Both the position numbers and the translations under genes were made by a program. Under the pieces are notes generated by a model. That model saw only the letters and a program-made list of their open reading frames with translations, ran no database searches and was not told where the DNA came from. This document shows positions 19,540 to 29,227 of a DNA stretch of 64,000 nucleotides, piece after piece (the stretch's first letter is position 1; the number at the start of each line of letters is the position of its first letter). The stretch is taken from positions 744,001 to 808,000 of the forward strand of contig RPFO01000264.1 of assembly GCA_009746045.1 (NCBI GenBank), read 5' to 3'. This stretch comes from Mesostigma viride. Lineage: Eukaryota; Streptophyta; Mesostigmatophyceae; Mesostigmatales; Mesostigmataceae.

Positions 19540-21156
19540 CTATGGCCGCCCGTGTAAGGGGTCCATGAGCCCACGGAGCAGGGGGTACTGCCTCTCCGCC
19601 TTCTCCTCCAGCTTGGTGAGGGCATCTGCAGGGTTGTCCACACCAGGCACATGTTCAATGTGAGCTAGGTAGGACATCTCCTTGAGCAACAAGTAGTCAA
19701 GGTCCCTGCTCCTGGCCAGCTGCCTGTGCACAAATTGCACCATGCCCATGCTATCAGTCCTCACCAGTGTGTGCAGCTGCAACCTACAGGAAGCCACTTG
19801 ACATAGCTGGTAGAAGAGCTCCCTCAAGTAAAGAGCAGTATGCAGCCCTTCACAGATTGCCCTGCACTCAGCAATATCACTGCTGGGTGTAACCCTGTTC
19901 TGCAACCGACTGTACCAGGTAACAAGTGAGGTGTGATCTTGCTCCAGGGTAACTAATGCTGCTGCCCTGCCCCTGACCTCTGTGACCTTCCTATTATCCA
20001 TAGAACTGTCCACATAGAGAACCATGTCAAGGGGCTTGTACAAATCCACAGGACCCAGTATGAGAGGGGGAGACATCATGACAGCCTGCACCACACTCTC
20101 AGCACCCACCTCAACCAGCTGGGAATCAGTAAGTCGACTCAGAACCAGCAAGTCAGGGGCACATATACTTGCAAGCCATGCCAGCATGCCCCTGATGGTA
20201 GCACACCTAGCCTGCGTGATGGGCTCCTGCAATGCATCTACAATCTGCTGTGGGTAGTCCTTACCACCCTCCATCCTGATGAACCACGAGCCCTTGGCTT
20301 GGAACAACGTAGCCTGCATGCCACAGAAGACCATAGGCTCATTCTCCACCATGTGCTGTATCTTACCCAGCTCAAACCGCTTCTGGATCTTAGCCAAGAC
20401 AGCCTCAACCCAGTCTGGTGGACCTATGAGATGCAGGTCATCACCATGCAGTGAGGCAAAGACAGGAAGGCCATTGTGGGACCCTTGGAACAAACAGGGA
20501 TCCACTGGAGACACAGAAAACCCACAAGTATTCTTCAAGAATTTCTCTAGGCTCTTTCTCCAGATAATGGGACTGGACCTGAGACCTTCCAACCCTTTCA
20601 GAATTCTCAGGTACCTGGCCTTTATCTCTGCTCTCCATACAGCAGGTACAGTCACAAAGAAAGGAGGGATATCTCTCCAAGTCTGCCTAGCCTGATCTTG
20701 GTCACCCTTGAGAAAAGCCCTCTTGAAATCAATCAGCACAGAGCTATAGGGCACACCCTTAACCAGAAAAGACAGAAATATACACAGCAGAATCCTCCAC
20801 GTGTCATGCAGCATCCCTGGAGTATAGAGCTCCTCATCTAACAACTGGCCAGTGCCATGATACTCGGTTACAACTGGTCTGACATGTGGCACCTGGACAC
20901 CATCTACCTCCTTGAGCTTGAGGACAAACATCAATCTGAGCAGCTGGTGAACTTCTGGCAGCTCATCCACAGGTTCTGCACAGTTGGAAACTATCCACTC
21001 ATGCCCAGAAGCAACAAAGCCAAGAGTCCATGCCTTAGCCATCTTGGGGCTCTGCATCATCTCGACTAGCTGGCGCCAGGGAATAGGACTGTGAGCAGCT
21101 ATCTGGTACCTGTTTACCCCTAACTGCCGTGGATCAAAGGTGGTTGGGATTATCAA
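19540..21156 (-). CDS. Reverse transcriptase and RNase H of element 2
   Basis: Copia-type RT and RNase H in one frame; the true start is upstream within the polyprotein. The first catalytic Asp is in VLIDFKRAFLKGD. DPCLFQGSHNGLPVFA leads to SLHGDDLHLIG, which stands where Copia RTs have YVDD; the Tyr-Val pair is replaced by His-Gly. RNase H shows LYVDSSMD, AECRAICEGLHTALYLREL with the Glu, and RTDSMGMVQ, closing with VPGVDNPADALTKL. The same LHGDD is present in element 1 (29,359-29,373), so it is a lineage trait. Stop at 19,540. Confidence 0.92.
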   Translation of the reverse strand: MIIPTTFDPRQLGVNRYQIAAHSPIPWRQLVEMMQSPKMAKAWTLGFVASGHEWIVSNCAEPVDELPEVHQLLRLMFVLKLKEVDGVQVPHVRPVVTEYHGTGQLLDEELYTPGMLHDTWRILLCIFLSFLVKGVPYSSVLIDFKRAFLKGDQDQARQTWRDIPPFFVTVPAVWRAEIKARYLRILKGLEGLRSSPIIWRKSLEKFLKNTCGFSVSPVDPCLFQGSHNGLPVFASLHGDDLHLIGPPDWVEAVLAKIQKRFELGKIQHMVENEPMVFCGMQATLFQAKGSWFIRMEGGKDYPQQIVDALQEPITQARCATIRGMLAWLASICAPDLLVLSRLTDSQLVEVGAESVVQAVMMSPPLILGPVDLYKPLDMVLYVDSSMDNRKVTEVRGRAAALVTLEQDHTSLVTWYSRLQNRVTPSSDIAECRAICEGLHTALYLRELFYQLCQVASCRLQLHTLVRTDSMGMVQFVHRQLARSRDLDYLLLKEMSYLAHIEHVPGVDNPADALTKLEEKAERQYPLLRGLMDPLHGRP

Positions 21157-21167
21157 CAGGTCCTCAG

Positions 21168-21911
21168 CTATGGGCTCCTGACCTTGAGGACCCTCAGCTG
21201 GCTGACTCCTAACAGCCTTACCGCCACTGCAAGACCCTGGGAATAGTGATATCTTTCAAGGGGGAGGCTGCCCCTGCCTTCTAGTGCCAACTCATCAGAG
21301 GTCAAAGTAACCCCTGGCATGCACAAGAAGTTCTGACCCAGAATGGCAGGCCCCTGATAGCCCTCTACCACACAGAACGTGGTGGGCACCCCTAAGATAG
21401 GCACACTCACTTCCCCAAGGATCTTCATGGACACCTTTCCTGAGAAATCAGACACAGCAAGGCAACTGGGATGGGACATCTGTAAGCCTACAGCATCCTC
21501 TTCCCTGATGACAGACACCTGTGAGTTGGTATCTACCTCCATTGTAGCTGCCCAGCACGACCCCCACCCCGTGAGCTTGGATACCTTGGGATCATGTTTG
21601 CTGCGCATGAGTGCTCGGATGACGTCCGCCATGAGAGGCCCCCGGGCCTTAGGTGGCTGCCCCGTCCCCTCTGGCCTTGTGACAGTTGCTTCAGCAGCCT
21701 CCTCCTGCTCGTCATCTTCCAGCAGGGACAGACCATCATCCACCACCAGAGGATTGTTAGCTGCTGCTGCCTGGCTCTGGCCTGGCTCCTCAACCCAGCT
21801 GGGAGGGCCTGGCCCGTCTGCAGGCCAGATTGCATGTGGCCTTCTTCCTTGACATGAGCCCAGGACAACCTGTACACGTGCCTTGGATCCTTTTCCAAAG
21901 CCACCAGGCAA
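21168..21911 (-). CDS. Retropepsin-like domain located between integrase and RT (element 2)
   Basis: After an acidic linker (LLEDDEQEEAAEA), the sequence reads MEVDTNSQVSVI, in the position and context of a retropepsin DTG/DSG active site but with Asn in place of Gly. It continues with VSMKILGEVSVPILG, FCVVEGY and AILGQNFL, the second conserved protease motif (ILG plus hydrophobic). This fits an aspartic protease fold of about 100 residues. It overlaps the integrase frame by one shift, and the junction to RT (about 21,165) is also shifted. In element 1 the same three domains share a single frame, so the order is not an artefact. Whether DTN is catalytically competent is unknown. Confidence 0.75.
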   Translation of the reverse strand: MPGGFGKGSKARVQVVLGSCQGRRPHAIWPADGPGPPSWVEEPGQSQAAAANNPLVVDDGLSLLEDDEQEEAAEATVTRPEGTGQPPKARGPLMADVIRALMRSKHDPKVSKLTGWGSCWAATMEVDTNSQVSVIREEDAVGLQMSHPSCLAVSDFSGKVSMKILGEVSVPILGVPTTFCVVEGYQGPAILGQNFLCMPGVTLTSDELALEGRGSLPLERYHYSQGLAVAVRLLGVSQLRVLKVRSP

Positions 21912-23062
21912 GATCTGTTAGCTTCTTCCACACGAGTGACAACCCCATCCTGCCACTTCCCCCGCTTGCCTGGAATAGATGGTTCCTTCCACATCCTGAC
22001 CTTCAGCCCCACCTGAGGCCTCAGCACATTCCAGTTCTTGTCCTTACGTCTCAGCTGGGCAAATAACCTATCTGCCTTCCTAAGACTGGCCTGCACCACG
22101 TTCTCAGGCAACAAGCTATACTGCAGGGCCAGGGGAGAGACAGCCACACCATCAAAGTAATAGTTAACCCTGTGGTTCAGCTGCTCTTCTATCCCCTTAC
22201 ACCAGGCTGCCCTCTCTAAGGCAGATGCCACAAGTGGCACTGACTCTGCTGCTAGCACCACTGTCTTCACTTCACGTATGGATCTCTCTACAGCCCCTTG
22301 CTGCCCATGACTCTCCCTGGGGACTACTACCAGCTTACAAGGCAGCTGGTCCTGATGCTTGAGCAAACAGTCAAACTGCAAGTCTGCCTGCACACTCTTG
22401 CACACCCCAAAGCCTGGGATCAGGGCCTTCATACCCAACAACAAGTGGTGCTCCTGCATACCAGGCAGAACGTCTATCAGCCTGTATCTGCTGAACCTGT
22501 CCACCCCCACCAATATATACAAGCCCCTGATATGCTGGATATCCATCTGGATGTCGCCACGCTCCCTAGCAGGCTCCCTAGCATGGGACTGAGGTGGGTG
22601 AACAGCATTCTCCTGGCAACCACAGTTCTCAGCAGCAGCCTGGCAAGCCTCCCACAAAGGCTCCCTACCTAGCTTCCAAGCAAACATTGCTGCCTGCCCA
22701 GAATGCCCAAACATATGATGCAATCTATGGCCAGCCTCAGCATAGCTCAGCACTCTGTCAGTACTGACCTGGCGAGACGTCTGAACCGTGTGTGGGGACA
22801 CATGATCCACTCCTGAGGTTCCAGGGCTTCCCTGCAGGCCGTCCTGACGCCCCAAGTCAGGCCCTGCACCCTGGACCGCTCCAGGCCCTTCCAGCAAGGT
22901 CCCTTGGCCCTCCAGGCCAGCACCTGCTGGAGACCCACCACCTGCATGAGGCATAGGGAATTCAGCTGCAGCATTGTTATTGCAATCCAGTGGAAGAACA
23001 ACATCTTTACACCCTTGGTGCTGCACAAGGGGCACACCCCCGTCCTTATGTACATCCAGCAC
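21780..23062 (-). CDS. Integrase of element 2
   Basis: The pre-integrase zinc region (HRLHHMFGHSGQAA ... CGCQ) lies near 22,730-22,610. The DDE core follows: Asp in DIQMDIQHIRG, VGVDRFSRYRLIDVLP, Asp in VQADLQFD, and Glu in GQQGAVERSIREVK. After the core comes a C-terminal region with KGIEEQLNHRVNYYFDGVAVSP, RMWKEPSIPGKRGKWQDGVV and HVYRLSWAHVKEEG, also found in element 1. The frame shifts into the protease frame near 21,780. No protease motif lies upstream between the gag knuckle and the zinc region. Confidence 0.9.
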
Positions 23063-23106
23063 ACCTTCCCCAAGGGGTGATTGACTATTTACAGGGGATG
23101 ATGTAG

Positions 23107-24464
23107 CTAGTCACTGCTGCCCAGACTGGCCTCCTGCCCCAGCAGGCTTGGCCTTCCTGTCAGGACACTCACGACGCCAGTGACCTTCCTTGCCACACAC
23201 AAAACATGCTCCACCCTTCTTCCCAGACCCAGCCCCACCCTTGCCAGGCTTCCCCTGGCCTCCCTGAGGCTGCCCACCCTGCTTGCCCTGGTTGCCTTGA
23301 GCTTGGCCCTTGCCTTGCCCTTGGCCACCCTTACCCTGCTGACCACCAGCTTGCTGGCCCCCAACCCCTCCTTGGGGACCTGCACCCTTGCCACCCTGAG
23401 CCCCTGCCTCTGGCGCCTGAAGCGCTTACGCTTGTTGGGCCTTGCCCCATCACGGGCTGGGTACCCGGGGACATCACCTTGGCCCTGCACAGCGGAGGTG
23501 GCATTGCTGCCATGGGACTGGATAGCCTTGCAGGCAGGTTCTGGCTTCCTTATGCTGAGGATTACAAGCTCCAGAGCACGCAAGGAGCCATCAGTCTGGT
23601 TAAGAAACATGCGGGCACCGTTCCTCCCATCCACACTCAAACCCATACGGTCCAGGAAATAGTCTGCCAAGGCCCTATCTGTGACCAGGAAGCCATACTT
23701 GGCCCCCTTGTCCCTGATACGGTTGAGCCTAGCCCATTCCTCTGCCACAGGGCCCACTATCTCAAAGGTGTCATACTGATGCTTGTAGTAGTTGGTGAGG
23801 TTGAGAACCTTGTCAGAGAACTCTCCCTCAACCCTTCCAGGAACTGTGCCCAGGTTAGCTTATCCTTGACAGCAGTCCTAGCCTTCTCCCTGACACGCTC
23901 TGACGAGTCCCTGTTGCACGTGGACGAGTGAAACACTTGCACTAGGTTGACAGTGGGGTCCACGGAGAACACAACAAGCTCCATGTCCTCTAGCCACTTG
24001 TCCAAAGCTTCCTGTGCTAGTGGTGGGTTAAGAGGCTTTTGTCCATTCATAACAGTGACAGCACTCATGTGAGGTCTCGACCCTGGCAGCGCCTTCACTG
24101 GCTCCACCACAGCGGGTGTCACAACAACAGCACCACTTGGTCCAGCAGGCACAGGGGAGAGCACATCCACATGAGGCCTCTTACCATTGCCGTCAGCAGA
24201 GGGGTCCCTCTTACGCTTCTCCACGGCAGGTTGCCCATTCGCCACCGTTATTGCATCAGATGCCCCCAGCGCCCGCGCCTTGCGCGCCTCCTCCACCGAG
24301 TCTTCGTGTCGCCTCTTGCTCCCTGGTCGCTTTCCCCCATCGCCGTCGCTGGCTGGGATCGCCTCTCCCACCAGCGCCTCCTTGCCCTTCCCAGGCTCCT
24401 GGCTCTCTCCAGCCGGTGCCCCCTCCTCGCCCTTGTCGCCGTCGCCCGGTTTGCCACGAGGCAT
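23107..24464 (-). pseudogene. gag of element 2, two frameshifts
   Basis: ATG at 24,464 (MPRGKPGDGDKGEEGAP) opens a charged low-complexity leader and then the gag core (LAQEALDKWLEDMELVVFSV). A shift at about 23,800 moves the frame to EEWARLNRIRDKGAKYGFLV and a Gly/Lys/Arg-rich tail. The zinc knuckle CFVCGKEGHWRREC (about 23,211-23,170) lies in a further frame. It packages element RNA in principle, but as sequenced gives no full-length protein. Confidence 0.75.
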
Positions 24465-24516
24465 TATATACAAGTGGGGACACAACAATAAAGGCGAAGG
24501 AAAAGGAAGAACTGAC

Positions 24517-25704
24517 TCAAGCACTGGCGTCGCTGGGGGATGCCGTGGGCACCGTCCCAGCTACTGACTCAGCACCTGCTTGGTTCGCTGCCTCCAGCTC
24601 TCGCTCTTGAGCAGTGGCTGCGATGGGCGTCTCTGGCCGCTCCTCGTCGCTGCCAGCGGCGTCCTCCCCGTCGGCGTAGGGTCCAAACACTCTGCTAACG
24701 GGTCGCCCGTCTGCAGACTTCTCCACTGGGATCCGGGGCTCGCTCCCACTCGAGCGATCCCACTCAAGGTTCCTCACCCACCGCGTTCCACCACCCCGCT
24801 TGTCGTTGCAAGCCCCACGACCACCGTAGTCGTGTTCGGGCTCTTGCGGGACGTGCAGCTCAGCACGACGTCGTGCAGCGTACCCTTCTGTGGTACCGTC
24901 GCCTTGATCTATCTGCTGAGATGAACGTTCGATGATCCCCTCTGGCTGATCAACGAATTGGTAATGGAAGTCTTCTGGCGTTACCTCCCGACCCGTGATG
25001 ACCTCGACCACTGGATCGTGTGCGTCTGGTTCCGCCGCCCGCGGTGTGTCGAGTGTTGACCAAATCCCAAATGGTCGTGTGGTTATCACCCACCGGTCTG
25101 CGTTGCCCCGTGACTCCTGCAAAAGAATGTTCACGAGGTGTTCGCACGTTTGTGAAACCACCTCTGCCGACGACCAGGGGTTGTCGACTTCGCGCGCCTG
25201 CGCTTGCCTGATCACGTCCGGGACTTCAACTCCCGCGCCCAGCACAGACGTTGCCACCTGATGGTTGAACAGTCGCGCTGCTCCCAGTCCAATGGCCACG
25301 ATCTGGCCCAGTGCCTCCCGCGCCAAATCCAGCTGCGACACGGTCACGTGCCCGCCCTGGTGAGCCACCTCCAGACCGTAAATGGTCGAGGACAGCTCGT
25401 CCCGTATTGACACAAACTTTTCGACGGCCTCTCGCGACAATTCGCCGGGAGCTGTCGAAGCCTCAATCTGCATCACAATGGGGTCGCTCGCCGCCGGCCC
25501 TGCTGCAGTTCCGCAAACTGCTACCCAACCTTTCTTCGCCAGCCCCCTTGCCAGGTACGCCGCCTGGACGAAGGTTGATGCGGTGCTCGGATGAGCGTAG
25601 GGATGAAAAGGTCGTGATCGCTCCGGGGCTCCTACCCGAAGCTGCGGCTGCGAGCTCTGGCTTTGCGAAGGCTCAATGGCCTGTTCCCTCGGCACGTTGG
25701 ACAT
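24517..25704 (-). CDS. Unrecognised ORF upstream of gag in element 2 (395 aa)
   Basis: ATG at 25,704 is 26 bases inside the 5' LTR; the frame is intact to 24,517, 53 bases before gag. After a Gln/Ser-rich start (residues 1-40) there is an apparently helical region (about 45-180: FVQAAYLARGLAKKGW, LAREALGQIVAIGLG, CEHLVNILLQ). The C-terminal half is acidic and charged. No known domain. Element 1 has an ORF in the same position, so an extra 5' ORF is a shared feature. It could be a second structural protein or a regulator of translation; function unknown. Confidence 0.6.
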   Translation of the reverse strand: MSNVPREQAIEPSQSQSSQPQLRVGAPERSRPFHPYAHPSTASTFVQAAYLARGLAKKGWVAVCGTAAGPAASDPIVMQIEASTAPGELSREAVEKFVSIRDELSSTIYGLEVAHQGGHVTVSQLDLAREALGQIVAIGLGAARLFNHQVATSVLGAGVEVPDVIRQAQAREVDNPWSSAEVVSQTCEHLVNILLQESRGNADRWVITTRPFGIWSTLDTPRAAEPDAHDPVVEVITGREVTPEDFHYQFVDQPEGIIERSSQQIDQGDGTTEGYAARRRAELHVPQEPEHDYGGRGACNDKRGGGTRWVRNLEWDRSSGSEPRIPVEKSADGRPVSRVFGPYADGEDAAGSDEERPETPIAATAQERELEAANQAGAESVAGTVPTASPSDASA

Positions 25705-25729
25705 GAAGAAGTAAGGAGACAATAATACG

Positions 25730-26372
25730 AGTTAGAAAGAGCTCCCAACGTATGTGAGCTCTTGATCTTTCACAGCGCGTCTTAGCCAATGTTGCAAGGC
25801 AGCAACCTTAAATCTGTTCACCAGGCCACGACCACAATGGGCACTTCCACGACCAAGGTGGCACCCACGGTTCGTGCTTTCCGAGATAGCTGGTCATCCC
25901 CCATGACCAAGCTATATCCTTGCGTTGTTCCTCGTTCCCATCGGTGTGACGAGGCACGTGCAGGCGTGCAAGCAAATCCTCAACTTCCACTGGCATCAGT
26001 GCAGAGCCAGGACGAACTGGATTTGCCTAGACTCTGCAACCTAGGAAGTACAGGACCTGTCACAAGCCTGCAAGGCCTAGTATCCTTGCAGACCTGTGCC
26101 AGCTCCAGTATTCCACCAGTCACAGGCTGCTGCTCCTCTGATCTACGTGGACCACAGTCACGTGATAATCAGGCTAAGCCTGTGCAGGCACGGCCTGCCA
26201 CGTGTCCTGTCCACTATGCCAGAGGACTGCACCCTAGTCGGCCACGGATGGCTAGGACTTCGGGACTTGATATCTTTCTCGTCCCTTGTCTGTTTCAGGC
26301 GGTCAGCACGGCGTTGGAAAGGTCTTTCCAAACTGCGTCCACTTAGCATATTGGTTGCCCAAAATGCTAACT
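25730..26372 (-). repeat. 5' LTR of element 2
   Basis: Upstream of gag on the minus strand. Termini AGTTAG/CTAACT as in the other copy; the target duplication ACTGG follows at 26,373-26,377. Confidence 0.93.
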
Positions 26373-26377
26373 ACTGG

Positions 26378-26569
26378 GCCCGTGGCCAGGTCGTTCTTAC
26401 GCAGCATAGGTATTACTGGGCCTTTCTGGGCCTTTTTCCTGACGGTGTGTGGGCCGATGTTTTCCTCACTGTAGATAGGCATGACAATGTCGAGGATGTG
26501 GCCCACTACCAGGCCTACCTGAATGTCCTGCTGGCCTCCCGTGGTACCTACCAGACGGATGGCCATTAG
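26378..26569 (+). pseudogene. C-terminal remnant of the chromovirus accessory ORF
   Basis: Open frame beginning directly after the target duplication: YWARGQVVLTQHRYYWAFLG, rich in aromatic residues, ending at 26,569 with a stop. It continues the accessory ORF cut at 17,884. No recognised domain. Confidence 0.5.
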
Positions 26570-26941
26570 ATAGAGGGCCTTAGGCCCGACCTGAGGGTGT
26601 TGTCCCTCCGGTATATAGAGTCGCCCTCATATTCTGGCCAGTTGGTTGGCTGTTCTTGGTCCTTGGCGCTGATGTGTTTACTCTGTGTGTCCTGCCCAGT
26701 GCCGTCCCCCCCCGGCCAGGACTCCGTTCCAGGCAGTTAGGGGAACCTCCCACCAGGCTTGGTGCTGGCTAACCCTACACCACCCGGCGTGGTGGTGGAG
26801 ACCGTGTGAACTATTGGTGCTTTGTATCTGGGATGGTCTATCGATTGTGCTGGTGTGTGCTGGGTGCATTAGGTTTTTCCTACCCCTTTGTTTCCTCCCT
26901 GTGCGTAGGGCGAGGGCTCCCTACCTTTGTGGGGGGGGAGG
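26570..26941 (+). other. Chromovirus 3' non-coding region with polypurine tract
   Basis: No gene seen. The last 11 bases, 26,931-26,941 (eight G then AGG), form a polypurine tract directly before the TG of the 3' LTR and are the expected primer for plus-strand DNA synthesis. Confidence 0.75.
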
Positions 26942-27486
26942 TGTTACGTCGCGTAACAATTCGTTGTAGTTACGGACGTAAATTAGGTCTTTTGCCTCGG
27001 TTGTCCCTAGGTTTACGTGTAGTTCCTACCGGGACATTATTGTCCTCGTAACAGTACTGTGGTACATTGGGTGCCTTTGGGCGCCGCGCCGCGTACTTTA
27101 TTAGTGGTCCTCATCCTTTGGTAGAATGTAGTGGACCAGCGTGCATCTGTAGGCGAGGGCCAGGTCGGCCCGAGCGTGTTGGACCGTTGGTGACCATTTA
27201 TGCACGTTCCACCCCTCGTGTGTGCACTCGGCGTGTGTTAAATGAATTAACACATATAGGCTTGGGTCACGGCAGTGTAGTTGTGTTTCCTTCCTCTATT
27301 CCTGGAGTAAACGGGTTTTGGTAAATGGTTGTATGGCGTATTATAGTAACACCTACGTTAATGCATTGAGATCAGCTCCGTCACGTTCGTCTTTCGCCAG
27401 AGGTTTGAGTAGAGGAGGCCTGACCAGTTTAGGTAGTATCAGGCCCATTAGAGGTAGAGGTGGAGGTAGATATCCGCGGCGTAACA
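26942..27486 (+). repeat. 3' LTR of the chromovirus
   Basis: 545-bp copy of 5,190-5,734, followed by the second GGAGG duplication at 27,487-27,491. Confidence 0.95.
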
Positions 27487-27490
27487 GGAG

Positions 27491-29227
27491 GCTCATGGGC
27501 AGCAGGGTGCTATCGAGAGGGCAATCCAGGAGGTCAAGAAATTGATCATCTCTGAAGACTGGGTACCCTTGTCTGCACCTGCACTTGTCAGGAGTGCATG
27601 GTTGAGGAACGTGGAGCAGCAGCTGAACAGCAGGGTCAATTTCTACTATGATGGAGTTGCTGTCAGCCCAATGGGTCTATATCATGGCCTGTGCCCCCCA
27701 CATGTGCTGGAGGGCTGGAAACATGCTGCACATGTCACCTTTGCCAAGCTGAGGGAGAAGGACCGGGGTTGGAAGATGCTGGAGCCAACAGTGGGTCAGA
27801 GAGTATTAGCTTGGAAGGAACCGAGCCTGTATGGCAAACGTGGTAGCTGGAGTCCTGGGGTGGTTACCCAGGTTGATGAAGCTAGCCACGCATGCTTGGT
27901 CAGCATGGAGGACGAACCAAAGCATGTACACCGGCTGAGTTGGTCATATGTCAAGCCTAACCTGATGAATGAGGGCAGTCAGGCACAAGGCTCACAGGAT
28001 CTGCAGGATTTTCAGGTCCCAGGTGGCATCACTGACGCAACGACCACATCTGTTGCAGGGGAATCTGTCAGCCCTGGCCAGGTTGCAGAGGTACTTGTTG
28101 AACAGACTGCAAGGTCAACAGCTGGGGAGTCAACTGTCAAGCCCAAGGCTCTAACCAAGCCCAGGGGGACTAGTTTGGCTGGATTGATTGGGGCTCTGCA
28201 AAGGGCCAAGAAGCAGCCCAAGGTAGCCAAGCTCAGGTGGCGTGGCAATCTGGGGCTGGACACCGCCTTAGAGGTAGACACTAATTCTCAGGTTTCCATC
28301 ATTGGGACCAGAGCTGCAGCAGGGTACAGCATGACTGAACCCAGCTATCAGTTTGTGTCTGACTTCAGTGGCGGGGTACACGTGAAGGTACTGGGTGAGG
28401 TATCTATTCCCATCCTTGGACAGGACACTGCTTTTTGTGTCTTGGAGGGCTATCAGGGACCTGCTCTTCTGGGGCAGAATTTCCTATGCCAGGATGGGGT
28501 AGTGATCACGTCCTCTCTCCTGACTAAGGAAGGGGCTGGTCAGGTCCCACTGATTAATTTCAGGACCACTCACTTATCACGTGCAGTAACCAGGTCGGTT
28601 AAGCGTGTGCAAGTGTGCCAGGGGCAGGAGCCCTTGGTTGATGACCTCATACTGCCAGCTGCTAGTCATCCAAGCAGTTTGGGCATTGGTCCTCACTCAC
28701 TTGCTGGACACAGCCCTATCAACTACCAAGGCCTGGTGAAGCTTATGTCCTCTCCCATTATGTGTCCCCAGGTCACACTGGGTCTGATTAAATCTGGGGA
28801 GGACTGGATCTCCAAGAAGTGCGTGGAACCTGTCAATGACCTACCTCCTGCACGGCGTCTACTCAAGCTCAAGTTTGTAATCAAGATGAAGGAGGTGGAC
28901 GGGGTCAAGGTACCACATGTCAGGCCAGTGCTGAATGAGTTCAAGGGTACTGGTGAGTGCACTGCTGAGGAGTTGTATACCCCTGGCATGTTGCATGACA
29001 CTTGGAGGCTGCTGCTGTGTGTATTTCTAGGCCTTCTCAACAAGGGCTTGGACCATGGCTCAGTGGTGGTAGACTTCAAGAGGGCATTTCTGGAGGGGGA
29101 TGCAGAGGTAGCCCAGGAAAAGTGGGAGGGCAAGACGCCTTTCTATGTTAGGGTGCCTGCTGACATGTATGGAAAAGGGACATCCACACGGAGTTCCTTA
29201 AAATCCTCAAGGGCCTGGAGGGCCTGA
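27491..29227 (+). pseudogene. Element 1 integrase C-terminus, retropepsin-like domain and RT N-terminus in one frame
   Basis: The frame continues integrase from 5,189: AHGQQGAIERAIQEVKK includes the catalytic Glu. Next come the shared C-terminal region (RVNFYYDGVAVSP, HVHRLSWSYVKP), a linker, and LEVDTNSQVSIIG ... VHVKVLGEVSIPILG ... ALLGQNFL (retropepsin-like, 28,270-28,490). The RT start follows (ARRLLKLKFVIKMKEVDGV, VVVDFKRAFLEGD with the first catalytic Asp near 29,072). Because integrase, protease-like and RT regions lie in one uninterrupted frame of about 575 codons, the gag-INT-PR-RT order is directly visible. The frame ends at 29,227 by a shift within the LKGLEGLRS region. Confidence 0.88.

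Larger units (their letters stand above)
17885..26372 (-). mobile_element. Copia-like LTR retrotransposon (element 2), minus strand, inserted in the chromovirus accessory ORF
   Basis: Two 643-bp LTRs begin AGTTAG and end CTAACT (a perfect 6-bp inverted pair, not TG...CA), flanked by the duplication ACTGG at 17,880-17,884 and 26,373-26,377. I count three differences between the LTRs. On the minus strand the order is a 395-aa ORF, gag with CCHC knuckle, integrase, retropepsin-like domain, RT and RNase H. Protease follows integrase, which is neither the Copia nor the gypsy order. The first internal bases are CGTATTATTG and contain no TGG primer site. A purine tract (AAAAGAAGAAAGGG on the minus strand, near 18,532-18,545) precedes the 3' LTR. 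Confidence 0.93.
5190..27486 (+). mobile_element. Ty3/gypsy chromovirus with full LTRs, inserted in element 1 and carrying two nested elements
   Basis: Two 545-bp LTRs begin TGTTACG and end GTAACA and look identical. The 5-bp duplication GGAGG flanks the element at 5,185-5,189 and 27,487-27,491. Internal order is an HBD-domain ORF, gag with CCHC knuckle, DSGA protease, RT with YLDD, RNase H, HHCC/DDE integrase, chromodomain and a GC-rich accessory ORF. A gag-only LTR element interrupts gag and a minus-strand Copia-like element interrupts the accessory ORF. Without those inserts the element would be about 10.8 kb. Matching LTRs imply recent arrival, yet several one-base frameshifts are present, mostly in homopolymers. 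Confidence 0.95.
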
